This document shows positions 25,675 to 34,994 of a stretch of 35,007 bases of DNA, piece after piece (positions within the stretch are counted from its first letter, which is position 1; each line of letters begins with the position of its first letter). A program made the position numbers and the translations under genes. This stretch comes from Lactobacillus hominis DSM 23910 = CRBIP 24.179 (GTDB lineage: Bacteria; Bacillota; Bacilli; Lactobacillales; Lactobacillaceae), in contig NZ_CAKE01000017.1 in the NCBI RefSeq assembly GCF_000296835.1, positions 1 through 35,007 of the forward strand. Direction: 5' to 3'. The notes below the pieces were generated by a model. That model did not search any database. It was not told the origin of the DNA and was given only the letters and a program-made list of their open reading frames with translations.

Positions 25675-26382
25675 ATGACTAAACCTGTAATTGTTGCATT
25701 GGATGTAGATAACCAAACTCAACTTAAAGAAATCTTGGCTAGCCTTGCAGAGCCCAGTCAAACTACTATCAAAATCGGCATGGAGCTTTTCTTTAATTCT
25801 GGAGCTAATATTGTTAAAGAACTAGCCAATCAAGGCTATCACATCTTTTTGGACTTGAAATTGCATGATATTCCTAATACTGTCTATAATGCTACTAAGC
25901 AACTAGCCCAACTAGGAATTTCTTATACAACCGTTCATGCTCTGGGGGGCAGTAAAATGATTAAAGCTGCTAAAGAAGGTTTAATTGCTGGAACTGCCTT
26001 TAATAAAAACGTCCCTAAATTGCTGGCAGTAACCGAACTTACTTCTATTTCAGATGACGTTTTAAGCAATGAGCAAAATTGTAAATTTTCAATGCAAAAA
26101 CAAGTGCTCTCGCTAGCTAAAATGGCAAAAAGTGCTGGCAGCGACGGTATAGTTTGCTCACCTTTAGAAGTAAAAATACTAAGACAACAACTCGGCGATG
26201 ACTTTTTGTATGTCACTCCGGGAATTCGTCCAAATCATTCAACTAGCGACGACCAAGCACGTACTGCTACTCCTAGACAAGCAAAAGAATTTGGTGCTAG
26301 CGCAATCGTAGTCGGCCGTCCTGTAACTTTAGCCAGCGATCCAAAAAGTGCCTATGAAGCAATTAAAAAGGAGTTCAACTAA
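25675..26382 (+). CDS. pyrF: Orotidine-5'-phosphate decarboxylase
   Basis: PyrF makes UMP from orotidine monophosphate, the last de novo step. From the ATG at 25675 (AGGAGG four bases before it) it has 235 residues, the normal length. The catalytic DLKLHD array is at 60-65 (Asp60, Lys62, Asp65), with VALDVD at 7-12, a TVHALGG segment, TPGIRP and AIVVGRPVT, which bind the phosphate. An open frame reaches back to 25534, but that stretch is the attenuator. Its TAA overlaps the pyrE ATG by one base. Confidence 0.95.
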   Translation: MTKPVIVALDVDNQTQLKEILASLAEPSQTTIKIGMELFFNSGANIVKELANQGYHIFLDLKLHDIPNTVYNATKQLAQLGISYTTVHALGGSKMIKAAKEGLIAGTAFNKNVPKLLAVTELTSISDDVLSNEQNCKFSMQKQVLSLAKMAKSAGSDGIVCSPLEVKILRQQLGDDFLYVTPGIRPNHSTSDDQARTATPRQAKEFGASAIVVGRPVTLASDPKSAYEAIKKEFN

Positions 26383-27008
26383 TGTATCAAAAAGAGATTA
26401 TCGATAATTTAATTAAAGAAAAAATAGTTACAATTTCACCAGATAAACCTTTTACTTACGCTAGTGGCATGCTTTCGCCAATTTATACAGATTTTCGATT
26501 AACAATTTCCTATCCCAAATTACGAACTATGATTGCCAAAGATTTAGCTAGTTTAATTAAAAAGACTTATCCCGATGCCACTGTCATTGGCGGTGTAGTT
26601 ACTGCGGGCTTACCTCATGCTGCTTGGGTTGCTCAAGAGCTCGATTTACCCATGATTTATGTTCGTCCTAAACCTAAAGATCATGGTAAAGGTCGTCAAA
26701 TCGAAGGTCGATTTAGCCAACACGATAAAATTGTTCTAATTGATGACTTAGTAACTACTGGAGGTTCAGTCCTCCAAGCAGTAAAAGCTTGTCAAAAAGA
26801 TGGTGGAAACGTCATCGGAGTCAGCTCTATTTTCACCTACTATTTACCTGACGCTAAGAAAAATTTTGTCCAAGCTAAGATGGCGTTTGCTCCCCTCCTT
26901 TCTTATCCTGAATTATTAACTCAAGAAAAAGAAAGTGGACATCTTAGTCAAAACCAGTATGAATTGCTCAAAACATGGCACCAGGATCCTTGGAATTGGC
27001 AGGTTTAA
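26382..27008 (+). CDS. pyrE: Orotate phosphoribosyltransferase
   Basis: PyrE couples orotate to PRPP, giving orotidine monophosphate for PyrF. The 208 residues include the PRPP loop VLIDDLVTTGGS around 118-129, the flexible-loop region RPKPKDHGKGRQIEG with the catalytic Lys, and FTYASGMLSPIYTDFR at the N-terminal side. It overlaps pyrF (TAATG) with AAAGGAG just upstream, so coupled translation is likely. Together with PyrF it would allow growth on orotate even when pyrD is inactive. Confidence 0.95.
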   Translation: MYQKEIIDNLIKEKIVTISPDKPFTYASGMLSPIYTDFRLTISYPKLRTMIAKDLASLIKKTYPDATVIGGVVTAGLPHAAWVAQELDLPMIYVRPKPKDHGKGRQIEGRFSQHDKIVLIDDLVTTGGSVLQAVKACQKDGGNVIGVSSIFTYYLPDAKKNFVQAKMAFAPLLSYPELLTQEKESGHLSQNQYELLKTWHQDPWNWQV

Positions 27009-27021
27009 ATTAAGACACAAA

Positions 27022-27074
27022 AAATACACTAGAATCGCACTTTTTGATGCAAATTCTAGTGTATTATTTTTTTA
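27022..27074. terminator. Terminator between pyrE and the Ntn hydrolase gene
   Basis: AATACACTAGAAT (27023-27035) and ATTCTAGTGTATT (27053-27065) form a 13-bp perfect stem, with T tracts in both directions. Confidence 0.85.
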
Positions 27075-27081
27075 TTTCATT

Positions 27082-28437
27082 TTAGTCAAATAAAGTCCAA
27101 GGCTCGCTCGGTCTATCATACAAATATCCTCTTTGCCAGTTCCATTGTGGATGCTGGTTCATAAAGCTTTCAGCATCAAAGCTTTCGCCATCTGCTCTAC
27201 CAAAAATCCCCCACATATTAAGATTCTTAATGTCAGTGCTATCAGCGCATTTACCATCGCAAGAGCCGCCTGGGAAGAATGGAACATTCCAAACACCATG
27301 AGGATCGTCAGCATAGTATTGTGGATCGACATCATAGTGAGCACAAATATTACGTGATGATGCACATTCATAGCCTAAATATGGATCATATTTATCAGCT
27401 AAAATCTTTTTGGCCACAGCATCATCAATTGTTCCTGAAAGTTGTGGCAACAATACTTCAAAGCGAGCTCTGCGCGCACCAGTTTGCTGACGGATATCAT
27501 TATAGCCATTGTCAACACATTCCAAATTACGAATCTTTGGATTATGACAAGCATTACAGCCATAGTAAAAGCCATCTTTAGTACGCAATAATTCTTGATT
27601 CTTCAAACCTTGTTCATAACGAGCAATCTCACCAGTATTAATGTCGCATAATAACCAAATATTAGCGTAGCCACCATTATTGCCATCATTAACAATTTTA
27701 ATCCATTCATCAATATTATCAGCATATTGAGTAGCGCGCCGAGCACGTACAAATTCTGGAATTCCGCTAACATCATAACCAACAAAGCCGGCAATAGTCG
27801 TTTCAGTAATCCCTAATCCAGCAGCAGTTACATAAAAGTCCGTCATAGAATCTATATAGCCAGGAACTGTTTGCATCTTAAATGCATGACCATTAGTTGG
27901 GTGAACTTCTTCACAAATATTGAAGTATTGACCACTCCAAAAATCATCAAAACTTTCATGAGCAATTACTGGTTTTCCATCTTTAGTAGCGGATCCAGTT
28001 GCAACAAAGCCTGAGCAGTGTGATCCTTTTGGTCCTTGAGGTGGGTTATTTGAATAATTAGCAGCAACTTGTGGCCACCAATAACCAGTTAACTCCATCC
28101 AGTCATTCCAACCAATTACATCATCTAAACTTGTTTCAAATCCTCCAGCAGTAAAGCCATCAGCCATACCTTGCATTTCATCAAGATATTCTTTTGGAAT
28201 TTTATCTTTGTGCAATTTAACAGCTTGATCAACATAAAATGAATAATCCATACCATAATTTTCAAGCGTCATTCGTTTATAAACCCTAATAGCATCTTTA
28301 AATTCATCTGTCAGTAAATAACCATGTTGAAAGCCGATTTCATAAGGATCGCCTTGGACAGTTAAATAGTGCCAGCCATTTTCATCTTTACGACTAGCTT
28401 TGGCAACGATTTGCTTTTGCGTTTCATCTAAAGCCAT
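27082..28437 (-). CDS. Ntn-type hydrolase (C45 / phospholipase-B-like family)
   Basis: This 451-residue protein resembles acyltransferase/peptidase C45 and phospholipase-B-like proteins: an N-terminal helical part (YEIGFQHGYLL, EMQGMADG, DDVIGWNDWMEL), then GSHCSGFVATGSATKDGKPVIAHESFDDF, where Cys141 would become the N-terminal nucleophile after self-cleavage, and GLGITETTIAGF as the next conserved block. In this fold such enzymes cleave amide bonds of acylated amino acids, bile salts or penicillin-type substrates; the actual substrate is unknown. No signal peptide is visible. It has ten cysteines (NACHN, YECASSRNICAHYD, GGSCDGKCAD), unusual for a lactobacillus cytoplasmic protein. AAGGAGG precedes the ATG. 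It is transcribed alone. Confidence 0.78.
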   Translation of the reverse strand: MALDETQKQIVAKASRKDENGWHYLTVQGDPYEIGFQHGYLLTDEFKDAIRVYKRMTLENYGMDYSFYVDQAVKLHKDKIPKEYLDEMQGMADGFTAGGFETSLDDVIGWNDWMELTGYWWPQVAANYSNNPPQGPKGSHCSGFVATGSATKDGKPVIAHESFDDFWSGQYFNICEEVHPTNGHAFKMQTVPGYIDSMTDFYVTAAGLGITETTIAGFVGYDVSGIPEFVRARRATQYADNIDEWIKIVNDGNNGGYANIWLLCDINTGEIARYEQGLKNQELLRTKDGFYYGCNACHNPKIRNLECVDNGYNDIRQQTGARRARFEVLLPQLSGTIDDAVAKKILADKYDPYLGYECASSRNICAHYDVDPQYYADDPHGVWNVPFFPGGSCDGKCADSTDIKNLNMWGIFGRADGESFDAESFMNQHPQWNWQRGYLYDRPSEPWTLFD

Positions 28438-28598
28438 AATTTAAAAACCTCCTTAAGTAACAAGTTAATTATTCAGTTGCAAAAAATGGTGATAAAGGCT
28501 GTTATTTCAACGGCTTAACTGAATATCAACTATCTCTTCGTTTTCAATATAAAGGCTAATTGCACAAAATTCAAACAAAGCGACTTATCTAAAAAAAT

Positions 28599-28625
28599 CA
28601 AAAAAGACGATTGAATTCAATCGTC
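28599..28625 (-). terminator. Terminator after POT transporter
   Basis: GACGATTGAATTCAATCGTC (28606-28625) is a perfect palindrome with TTTTTT following on the minus strand. The rest of the 28438-28633 gap shows no further structure. Confidence 0.75.
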
Positions 28626-28633
28626 TAATTAAT

Positions 28634-30136
28634 TTAGGCTTCTAAATCCTCTGGAGCCATAAGCTTTTGAATTTTCTTTACAAAGAAGAACATGATAATA
28701 CCAAATGCAACACTCACTAAACCAACTGCCATGAAGTATGCAACTTCTGTTTTTGTTGTATAAAACTTAACAATTTGTGAGTTAATTGCTTGTCCTGTTG
28801 CATCAGCTAAGAACCACAAACTCATCATTTGCGATCTGAAAGCTTTAGGTGCAAGACGTGAAGTTACCGACAAACCAATTGGTGAAATCAGCATTTCGGC
28901 AATCTCAACAATAAACCATGATCCTACAAGCCAGAATGGACTGACGCGTCCAGAAGTACCATATAGCATCCCTGGAATTGCCATCCAAACATAAGAAAGA
29001 CCAGCAAAAATCAACCCAGCCGCGAATTTTCCACCAGGACCTGGTTGTTTTTTCCAGTTATCCCAAAGCCATACGAAAAATGGCGTAAATAACATAATAA
29101 AGATTGGGTTTAAAGTTTGGAAGTTGGCTGCTTCAAAGTGCCAAGCTCCAATGTGCAAAACAGTTCTTTGAGCTGCAAATAAAGCTAAAACAACAGAACC
29201 TGATTCTTCAATACCCCAAAAGATTGCTGCTGCAATAAATAATGGAATATATGCGGTAACACGAGACTTTTCAATTTTAGTTACTTTAGAACTCGTAAGC
29301 ATTACTACAAAGTAATAAACTGGCAAGGCAATAGCTACAATAGTAATTAATAAAATAATATTATCAATATTCAATTTACCTAAAGCTGCCATTACTCCTA
29401 AAACTGCAATAAAAGCAACAATAGCAATAATAGTCTTTTTAATAACTCTATTTAATTCAGTCCTATCAATTGGATCAGTTGGAACTAAACTTTCGGAAGA
29501 TAAGTACTTTTTACCGCCTAAATAATATTGAATTAAACCAATGAACATTCCGATAGCTGCTAGTGAAAAGCCAGCATGAAAGTTGGTTTGGTTACCAAAT
29601 AAATGAAAACCAAAGCCATCGCTTGCCCATGGAACAAGAATTGGTGCAATTGCAGAGCCTAAGTTAATTCCAAAGAAATAAATCGAAAAACCTGCATCTC
29701 GACGACGGTCATCTAAAGAATAAAGTCCCCCAACCATGTCTGAAACGTTGGGTTTCAATAAACCTGTACCTATAACAATGAAAGCAATCGATGAATATAG
29801 TCCAACAAAGCCCCAAGGAATTGATAAAACGATGTGACCAATCATGATCAACACGCCACCAATAAAGACAGTTCTTCTTGGACCCCATACACGGTCAGAA
29901 AGCCATCCACCAATTGCATTAGATAGGTAAACTAATGATCCATAAATGGACATAATTGATGCCGCTTGCGTTTGAGACATTCCCAAACCACCCGCGCTAA
30001 CTGCATAGTACATGTAAAAGATTAAGATGGCACGCATGCCGTAGTAACTAAATCTTTCCCACATTTCAGTAAAGAATAATGTTGATAGACCTCTCGGTTG
30101 TCCAAAGAAGGTCTTTTCCGCACTATTGTTTTTCAT
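28634..30136 (-). CDS. dtpT: Di-/tripeptide:H+ symporter (POT/PTR2 family)
   Basis: This proton-coupled importer of di- and tripeptides has 500 residues and 12-14 helices, as usual for bacterial POT proteins. The N-terminal ExxER motif is present as [18 protein letters not shown], and the PTR2 signature appears as [16 protein letters not shown]. The C-terminal [33 protein letters not shown] is also typical. Peptide uptake suits a lactobacillus lacking many amino-acid pathways. It is a single-gene unit with its own good promoter. Confidence 0.93.
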   Translation of the reverse strand: MKNNSAEKTFFGQPRGLSTLFFTEMWERFSYYGMRAILIFYMYYAVSAGGLGMSQTQAASIMSIYGSLVYLSNAIGGWLSDRVWGPRRTVFIGGVLIMIGHIVLSIPWGFVGLYSSIAFIVIGTGLLKPNVSDMVGGLYSLDDRRRDAGFSIYFFGINLGSAIAPILVPWASDGFGFHLFGNQTNFHAGFSLAAIGMFIGLIQYYLGGKKYLSSESLVPTDPIDRTELNRVIKKTIIAIVAFIAVLGVMAALGKLNIDNIILLITIVAIALPVYYFVVMLTSSKVTKIEKSRVTAYIPLFIAAAIFWGIEESGSVVLALFAAQRTVLHIGAWHFEAANFQTLNPIFIMLFTPFFVWLWDNWKKQPGPGGKFAAGLIFAGLSYVWMAIPGMLYGTSGRVSPFWLVGSWFIVEIAEMLISPIGLSVTSRLAPKAFRSQMMSLWFLADATGQAINSQIVKFYTTKTEVAYFMAVGLVSVAFGIIMFFFVKKIQKLMAPEDLEA

Positions 30137-30189
30137 TAAATTAATACTCCTTTACTTACTTGCTAAATTTGTGCAAGACATAAAGGCCT

Positions 30190-30218
30190 ATTTTATACCT
30201 AGCATACTAAGTAGTCAA
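30190..30218 (-). promoter_or_regulatory. dtpT promoter
   Basis: On the minus strand TTGACT and TAAAAT are 17 bases apart, about 50 bases before the start codon. Confidence 0.65.
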
Positions 30219-30304
30219 GCTTAACATATATAAGCATAGTATATAAAGAAAGAAATAAAATATTTTTCTCGCCCTTTGTCGAGCAATAACCGATCTACAT
30301 TAAT

Positions 30305-30333
30305 TTGTCTAACCACAATAGATATGATTTAAT
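30305..30333 (+). promoter_or_regulatory. Possible promoter of ABC exporter
   Basis: TTGTCT (30305-30310) and TTTAAT (30328-30333) are 17 bases apart, about 47 bases before the ATG. Moderate match. Confidence 0.45.
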
Positions 30334-30380
30334 AAAACAAGTTAAACCGCACTTTCATAGATCTATTTGGAGGCGATGGG

Positions 30381-32132
30381 ATGCCATCTCGCATTAAAAA
30401 TAATAGCAATCAAAAAGACAAATTTAACTTTCATAGTTTCTGTTTTTTAATCAATAGCGTACACCCACATTACTGGCGTCTTGTATTGGGGATTTTACTA
30501 GGTTTGGTAGCAACTGCTGCTAACTTAATTGTTCCCCAACTTGCACGCGATTTTATTAACAATTTTAAGCACATTACCCCTACTTTAATTACCTTATTAA
30601 TAGTTCTTTTTGTTAGTGGAACCGTTTTGAGTGCTCTAGCAGGCGTTATCTTGGGTATTTTTGGTGAAGACGTTGTGGCTAAGTTAAGAAATAAACTTTG
30701 GAAAAAATATCTTCACCTACCAGTAGCTTATTTTGACGATACTAAAACTGGAGAAATCAGTTCGCGTTTAGTTAATGACACTTCTCAAGTCAAAAATTTA
30801 TTAGCAAATACTTTACCTAATTCAATTACTTCAATTTTGCAGTTCTTCGGCTCTTTGGTCATCATGATTACTATGGACTGGCAAATGACTTTAATCATCT
30901 TTTTGGCTGTGCCATTAATTACATTAGCATTAAGGCCTGTATTAAAACGTTCAATTAAAATCGGACTAGCTCGCCAAGACGCTTTAGCTAACTTTTCAAG
31001 CAATGCTACGGACGTTTTAAGCGAAATTCGATTAGTTAAGTCATCTAACAGCGAAAAACATGAAGCTGCTAATGGAAATAAAGAAATTAGCATTCTTTAT
31101 AAGATTGGAATGAAAGAAGCTATACTTAATTCCGTCATGATTCCGCTAATGAATATGACCATGATGGTCCTATTTTTAGGCTTGTTAGGTTACGGCGCAA
31201 TTCGCGTGATGAACCACAGTTTAACGATGGGGGCACTAATTTCTTTCTTGATGTATTTATTCCAATTGCTTGCACCAGTCTTTACGATCAGTCAGTTCTT
31301 TAACGAACTTTCTAAAACCAGCGGTTCAACCAAGCGTATTGAGCAGATCCTACAAATTGACAACGAAAAAAGCAGCGCTACGGAAAAGCCAGATATTAAA
31401 GGCCTAACTCTAAAAGCCGAAGATTTAAGTTTCTCTTATGAAGCTGAAAAACCAATCTTGCATAATATCAACTTAGAAGTTAAGCCAAATACAATCGTCG
31501 CCTTTGCCGGCCCTTCTGGTGGTGGAAAATCTACGATTTTTTCTCTAATTGAAAGATTCTATAAACCAACAGGTGGTAAGATCGTGATCGGAAATACTAA
31601 TATTGACAACATCGATCTAACTTATTGGCGTCATAAGATTGGTTTAGTGGGACAAGATTCGCCAATGATGCCGGGAACTATTAGACAGAATTTAACTTAT
31701 GGCTTAACGCGCAAAGTCAGCGAAAAAGAATTATGGCATGTACTAAAAATGGCTTATGCGGACGGCTTTGTTTCTGAAATGCAGGATCGATTAGAAACTG
31801 AAATTGGCGAACGCGGAATTAAACTTTCTGGCGGTCAGCGCCAAAGAATTGCGATTGCCCGGGCATTTTTAAGAAACCCTGAAATTTTAATGCTGGACGA
31901 AGCAACTGCTAGTCTGGATTCTGAATCTGAAGCAATGGTTCAAAAAGCTTTAAGCAAATTAATGAAAAACCGCATGACCTTAGTCATTGCCCACCGCTTA
32001 AGTACAATTGTGGACGCTGATTGTATTTACTTTGTCGATCATGGAACTGTCTCAGGACATGGAACGCATCAAGAGTTAATTAAATCGACGCCGCTTTATG
32101 CCGAATACGTCCACACCCAATTTAAAGATTAA
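30381..32132 (+). CDS. ABC exporter, homodimeric type (LmrA/BmrA-like)
   Basis: This 583-residue half-transporter has six N-terminal helices (residues about 30-320) and a fully canonical ATPase: Walker A GPSGGGKST near 376, Q-loop VGQDSPMMPGT, signature LSGGQRQRIAIARAF near 482, Walker B MLDEATASLD near 507, switch His in VIAHRLSTI. All hydrolysis residues are present, so it can work as a homodimer, unlike the pair at 17524-21019. Multidrug or lipid export is usual for this group; no substrate is indicated. GGAGG lies seven bases before the ATG. Confidence 0.88.
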   Translation: MPSRIKNNSNQKDKFNFHSFCFLINSVHPHYWRLVLGILLGLVATAANLIVPQLARDFINNFKHITPTLITLLIVLFVSGTVLSALAGVILGIFGEDVVAKLRNKLWKKYLHLPVAYFDDTKTGEISSRLVNDTSQVKNLLANTLPNSITSILQFFGSLVIMITMDWQMTLIIFLAVPLITLALRPVLKRSIKIGLARQDALANFSSNATDVLSEIRLVKSSNSEKHEAANGNKEISILYKIGMKEAILNSVMIPLMNMTMMVLFLGLLGYGAIRVMNHSLTMGALISFLMYLFQLLAPVFTISQFFNELSKTSGSTKRIEQILQIDNEKSSATEKPDIKGLTLKAEDLSFSYEAEKPILHNINLEVKPNTIVAFAGPSGGGKSTIFSLIERFYKPTGGKIVIGNTNIDNIDLTYWRHKIGLVGQDSPMMPGTIRQNLTYGLTRKVSEKELWHVLKMAYADGFVSEMQDRLETEIGERGIKLSGGQRQRIAIARAFLRNPEILMLDEATASLDSESEAMVQKALSKLMKNRMTLVIAHRLSTIVDADCIYFVDHGTVSGHGTHQELIKSTPLYAEYVHTQFKD

Positions 32133-32139
32133 TTATGAG

Positions 32140-32168
32140 GACTTCTATATTATTAGAAGTCTTTTTTT
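32140..32168 (+). terminator. Terminator after ABC exporter
   Basis: GACTTCTA (32140-32147) and TAGAAGTC (32154-32161) followed by TTTTTTT. Confidence 0.85.
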
Positions 32169-32280
32169 ACTAGAAAAAATTAGTCTTTTTAATTGCTTAT
32201 TATGTTAATTAAGTCTACCGTAAATTATAGGGAGAAGTTTTTTCTTTTTACGATAAGTTAATGCAATTGGAGGGATAAAA

Positions 32281-33567
32281 ATGACGCAAAATATTCAATA
32301 TAATGTTGGTAAATGGCTACCTAGCGACCAAGAGTTTTATAATAAATGGCTAAAAAAGGTCTATCAAGAAGCTCAAAGCGAAGAAAATAAACGTCTATTG
32401 CCACCTGTGCAAGCGTTAAAAGACTTGATTGAATCTGATCATTATATTTGGAATTTAGTCCAGATGATGTTTGATGAAATTCCGGTCCAAGATGTTGATA
32501 CTCCCGCCGGCACTCCGCAAGTACGCGATTATCACCAAATGCTCTTAATGCTCAACCGCATTATTCAACGCGCTCCCGAATTTAATACAACTGGGTTAGT
32601 TGGTACGCCGATCAATGCTATTTTTGACTATCCAATGGCAACTAAAGCTGGCTATGTCTTTTTTATGAATCCTCAAGTAAACATGAAATTGCGTAATATC
32701 CTAGATTATTGGGGTAAATATCTTAAAACTGAAGATTCTACTTATGTTCTCAATACTTCCGAAAATGGCTGGCTAAGTCCCAATGCTTTAAAAGAATTAG
32801 ATAAAGCTGCCTATGGCGACAGCTTCACACATATGTTTCACTGTCGCTCAAATGATGTAAATCAAAAACTAGGCTTTAGATCTTGGGATGACTTTTTCAC
32901 TAGAACTTTTAATCCAGAAATTCGCCCTGTTGAAAATCCAGATGATCCTGATTCAATTGTTAATGCTTGCGAGTCAGCGCCTTTTAAAATCGCACATAAT
33001 TTGCCGATGAAGGCAAAATTCTGGATTAAGGGGCAACCTTATTCTCTAATTGACTTATTGCATAATGATCCTTGGGCAAGCAAATTTGAAGGTGGAACGC
33101 TTTATCAAGCCTTCTTAAGCGCATTGAGCTATCACCGCTGGAACAGTCCAGTTTCTGGAACAATTGTGAAAGCATATAACTTACCAGGATCTTATTACTC
33201 AGAAAGTTTATATCAAGGCTTTGAAAATGAGCGTGGTGCTGATCCAGTTGCTGCTAACGATTCGCAAGCATTTTTGACTGCAACTGCAACGAGAGCTGTC
33301 ATTTTTATTAAAGCTGATAATCCTAAGATTGGCTTAATGTGCTTTGTCGCTGTTGGTATGTCCGAAGTTTCTAGCGACGAAATCACAGTCAGCGTTGGCG
33401 ATCATGTTAATAAAGGCGATCAATTAGGGATGTTTCACTTTGGCGGTTCAACACATGTTTTAATTTTTAGACCTGAAACTAAAGTACAATTTAACTTGCA
33501 TGGTCAAGAGCCTGGAATTGCTGGTCAAAATATTAAAGTCCGCAGTGAAATTGCTAGAGTTGAATAA
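32281..33567 (+). CDS. Pyruvoyl-dependent decarboxylase, PsiD-like (phosphatidylserine decarboxylase superfamily)
   Basis: This 428-residue protein belongs to the Psd superfamily, whose members cleave themselves to form a pyruvoyl group. The cleavage motif is GGST at 388-391, with Ser390 the predicted pyruvoyl precursor (LGST in true Psd). A long N-terminal domain (about 40-175, with RAPEFNTTGLVGTPINAI and SENGWLSPNAL) is lacking in bacterial Psd but present in fungal PsiD, a tryptophan decarboxylase. The catalytic part matches PsiD well from memory: ACES at 229-232, KGQPYSLIDLLHNDP, YHRWNSPVSGTIVKAYNLPG (His285), GMFHFGGS. No membrane helix is visible, unlike Psd. Decarboxylation of an amino acid, perhaps aromatic, is therefore more likely than phosphatidylserine; not proven. 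GGAGGG precedes the ATG. An efflux MFS gene follows. Confidence 0.82.
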   Translation: MTQNIQYNVGKWLPSDQEFYNKWLKKVYQEAQSEENKRLLPPVQALKDLIESDHYIWNLVQMMFDEIPVQDVDTPAGTPQVRDYHQMLLMLNRIIQRAPEFNTTGLVGTPINAIFDYPMATKAGYVFFMNPQVNMKLRNILDYWGKYLKTEDSTYVLNTSENGWLSPNALKELDKAAYGDSFTHMFHCRSNDVNQKLGFRSWDDFFTRTFNPEIRPVENPDDPDSIVNACESAPFKIAHNLPMKAKFWIKGQPYSLIDLLHNDPWASKFEGGTLYQAFLSALSYHRWNSPVSGTIVKAYNLPGSYYSESLYQGFENERGADPVAANDSQAFLTATATRAVIFIKADNPKIGLMCFVAVGMSEVSSDEITVSVGDHVNKGDQLGMFHFGGSTHVLIFRPETKVQFNLHGQEPGIAGQNIKVRSEIARVE

Positions 33568-33595
33568 TTTTAACAGTCAAAAAATAAGAAATTTA

Positions 33596-33631
33596 AAAAG
33601 TACATTTCAATCACGAAGTGCGCTTTTTTGC
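33596..33631 (+). terminator. Terminator after PsiD-like gene
   Basis: AAAAAGTACATTTC and GAAGTGCGCTTTTTT pair imperfectly (one mismatch and a few G-U pairs) and end in a T tract. It separates the decarboxylase from the next gene, perhaps incompletely. Confidence 0.55.
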
Positions 33632-33719
33632 TAACTTGTAATTAAATTTAGTTTCACTATAATAAACAACTAAGATCTTTTATTTGAACAAATATGTCTA
33701 TATCAAGGAAGAGGGAGCT

Positions 33720-34946
33720 ATGAAAAAAGAAAAACCAATTTGGAAAAGAAATTTATATATCTTATCAGTAGCAGTTTTTATTGCCGGAATTGCTTTTTCA
33801 GAAATCATGCCCTTCTTACCTTTATACATTGATACTTTAGGACATTTCACCCATAAGCAATTAAACTTTTGGTCAGGATTTATCTTTTCTGGCGTCTATT
33901 TTGTTTCGGCAGTAATTTCTCCTTGGTGGGGAAAATTAGCCGATAAAAAAGGCCGTAAATTAATGATTTTACGTGCTTCTTTAGGAATGGCGCTTGTGTT
34001 AGGAGCAATGGGCTTAGTTACTAATGTCTGGCAGCTATTTTTCCTAAGAATGCTGCAAGGATTTTTTGCAGGTTTCGTTTCTAACTCTAATGCATTAATC
34101 GCTACTGAAACACCAAAAGAAAAATCCGGTCAAGCACTGGGTACAATGGCTTCTGCTTTTACTGCTGGTAACTTATTAGGACCATTTTTAGGCGGAGCGC
34201 TAGCATCAGCTTTCAACTACCGCATTACCTTCTTTATAACTGGCTTTTTATTAATGATTTCATTCCTGCTCTCTTTATTCTTTGTTCATGAAGAAGGCTT
34301 TAAACCAATCACTGAGAAAAAATTGGATAAAGCTAGTGGCGTAATTAAGACTTTACGCTCTCCCGCTTTAATTTTCGGACTTTTGTTAACCACCTTAATT
34401 ATTCAAGCCGCTAATAACTCAATTAATCCAATCGTTTCTTTATATGTAAAACAGCTGATGAACGGACATGGTAATGTCGTCTTTGTATCAGGAATAATTG
34501 CAGCACTACCCGGTATTGCAACATTTTTAGCCGCTTCACGTTTTGGCGCTTTAGGCGATCGAATCGGAACGCACAAAATCATCATTGGTGGTTTTATCGG
34601 CGCAACTATTTTATTTTTCCTAACAGCTTTTGTTCACAATACTTTGCAATTAGGAATTTTAAGATTCTTAGTTGGCTTTACTGATGCTTGCTTATTCCCA
34701 CAAGTACAAACGCTGTTGACAAAAAATTCTCCAGTTTCTGTAACCGGTCGTATCTTTTCTTGGAATCAAAGTGCCATGTATACCGGAAATATCATGGGAC
34801 CGCTGCTTGGCTCGTTTATCGCCGGAATTTCTAGCTATAGCATGGTATTTATTATTACCGCAGGAATTGTTATTTTGAACTTAATTTTATTCAACTTGAA
34901 TGTTGTTAGAAACTTAGGCTGTTTGTCAAATCCTGTTGATGAATAG
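33720..34946 (+). CDS. MFS efflux transporter (DHA1 type, PmrA/MdtG-like)
   Basis: This 408-residue, 12-helix protein has the motif WGKLADKKGRKLMILRAS between helices 2 and 3 and the helix 5 antiporter motif AGNLLGPFLGGALA, both signs of drug/H+ antiporters of the 12-helix DHA1 family. The ATG at 33720 follows GGAAGAGGGAG; the frame opens earlier at a TTG at 33684 without an RBS. It lies 152 bases after the PsiD-like decarboxylase, with a weak terminator between, so partial co-transcription is possible; a role in exporting the amine product is speculative. Confidence 0.82.
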   Translation: MKKEKPIWKRNLYILSVAVFIAGIAFSEIMPFLPLYIDTLGHFTHKQLNFWSGFIFSGVYFVSAVISPWWGKLADKKGRKLMILRASLGMALVLGAMGLVTNVWQLFFLRMLQGFFAGFVSNSNALIATETPKEKSGQALGTMASAFTAGNLLGPFLGGALASAFNYRITFFITGFLLMISFLLSLFFVHEEGFKPITEKKLDKASGVIKTLRSPALIFGLLLTTLIIQAANNSINPIVSLYVKQLMNGHGNVVFVSGIIAALPGIATFLAASRFGALGDRIGTHKIIIGGFIGATILFFLTAFVHNTLQLGILRFLVGFTDACLFPQVQTLLTKNSPVSVTGRIFSWNQSAMYTGNIMGPLLGSFIAGISSYSMVFIITAGIVILNLILFNLNVVRNLGCLSNPVDE

Positions 34947-34951
34947 TTTTG

Positions 34952-34994
34952 AAAAAGAATCAAGCAACTAAAGAATAGTTGTTTGGTTCTTTTT
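34952..34994 (+). terminator. Terminator after MFS efflux gene
   Basis: AAAAAGAATCAAGCAACTA and TAGTTGTTTGGTTCTTTTT form a long stem with two G-U or mismatched pairs and a T tract. Confidence 0.8.

Noticed and set aside
27133-27794. Several open frames on both strands within the Ntn hydrolase gene
   Set aside because: All lie within one well-supported gene, contain no recognisable domain and have histidine- or methionine-rich low-complexity products.
32281-33567. Annotation as ordinary phosphatidylserine decarboxylase
   Set aside because: Length, the extra N-terminal domain, lack of membrane helices and a GGST motif fit PsiD-like proteins better.
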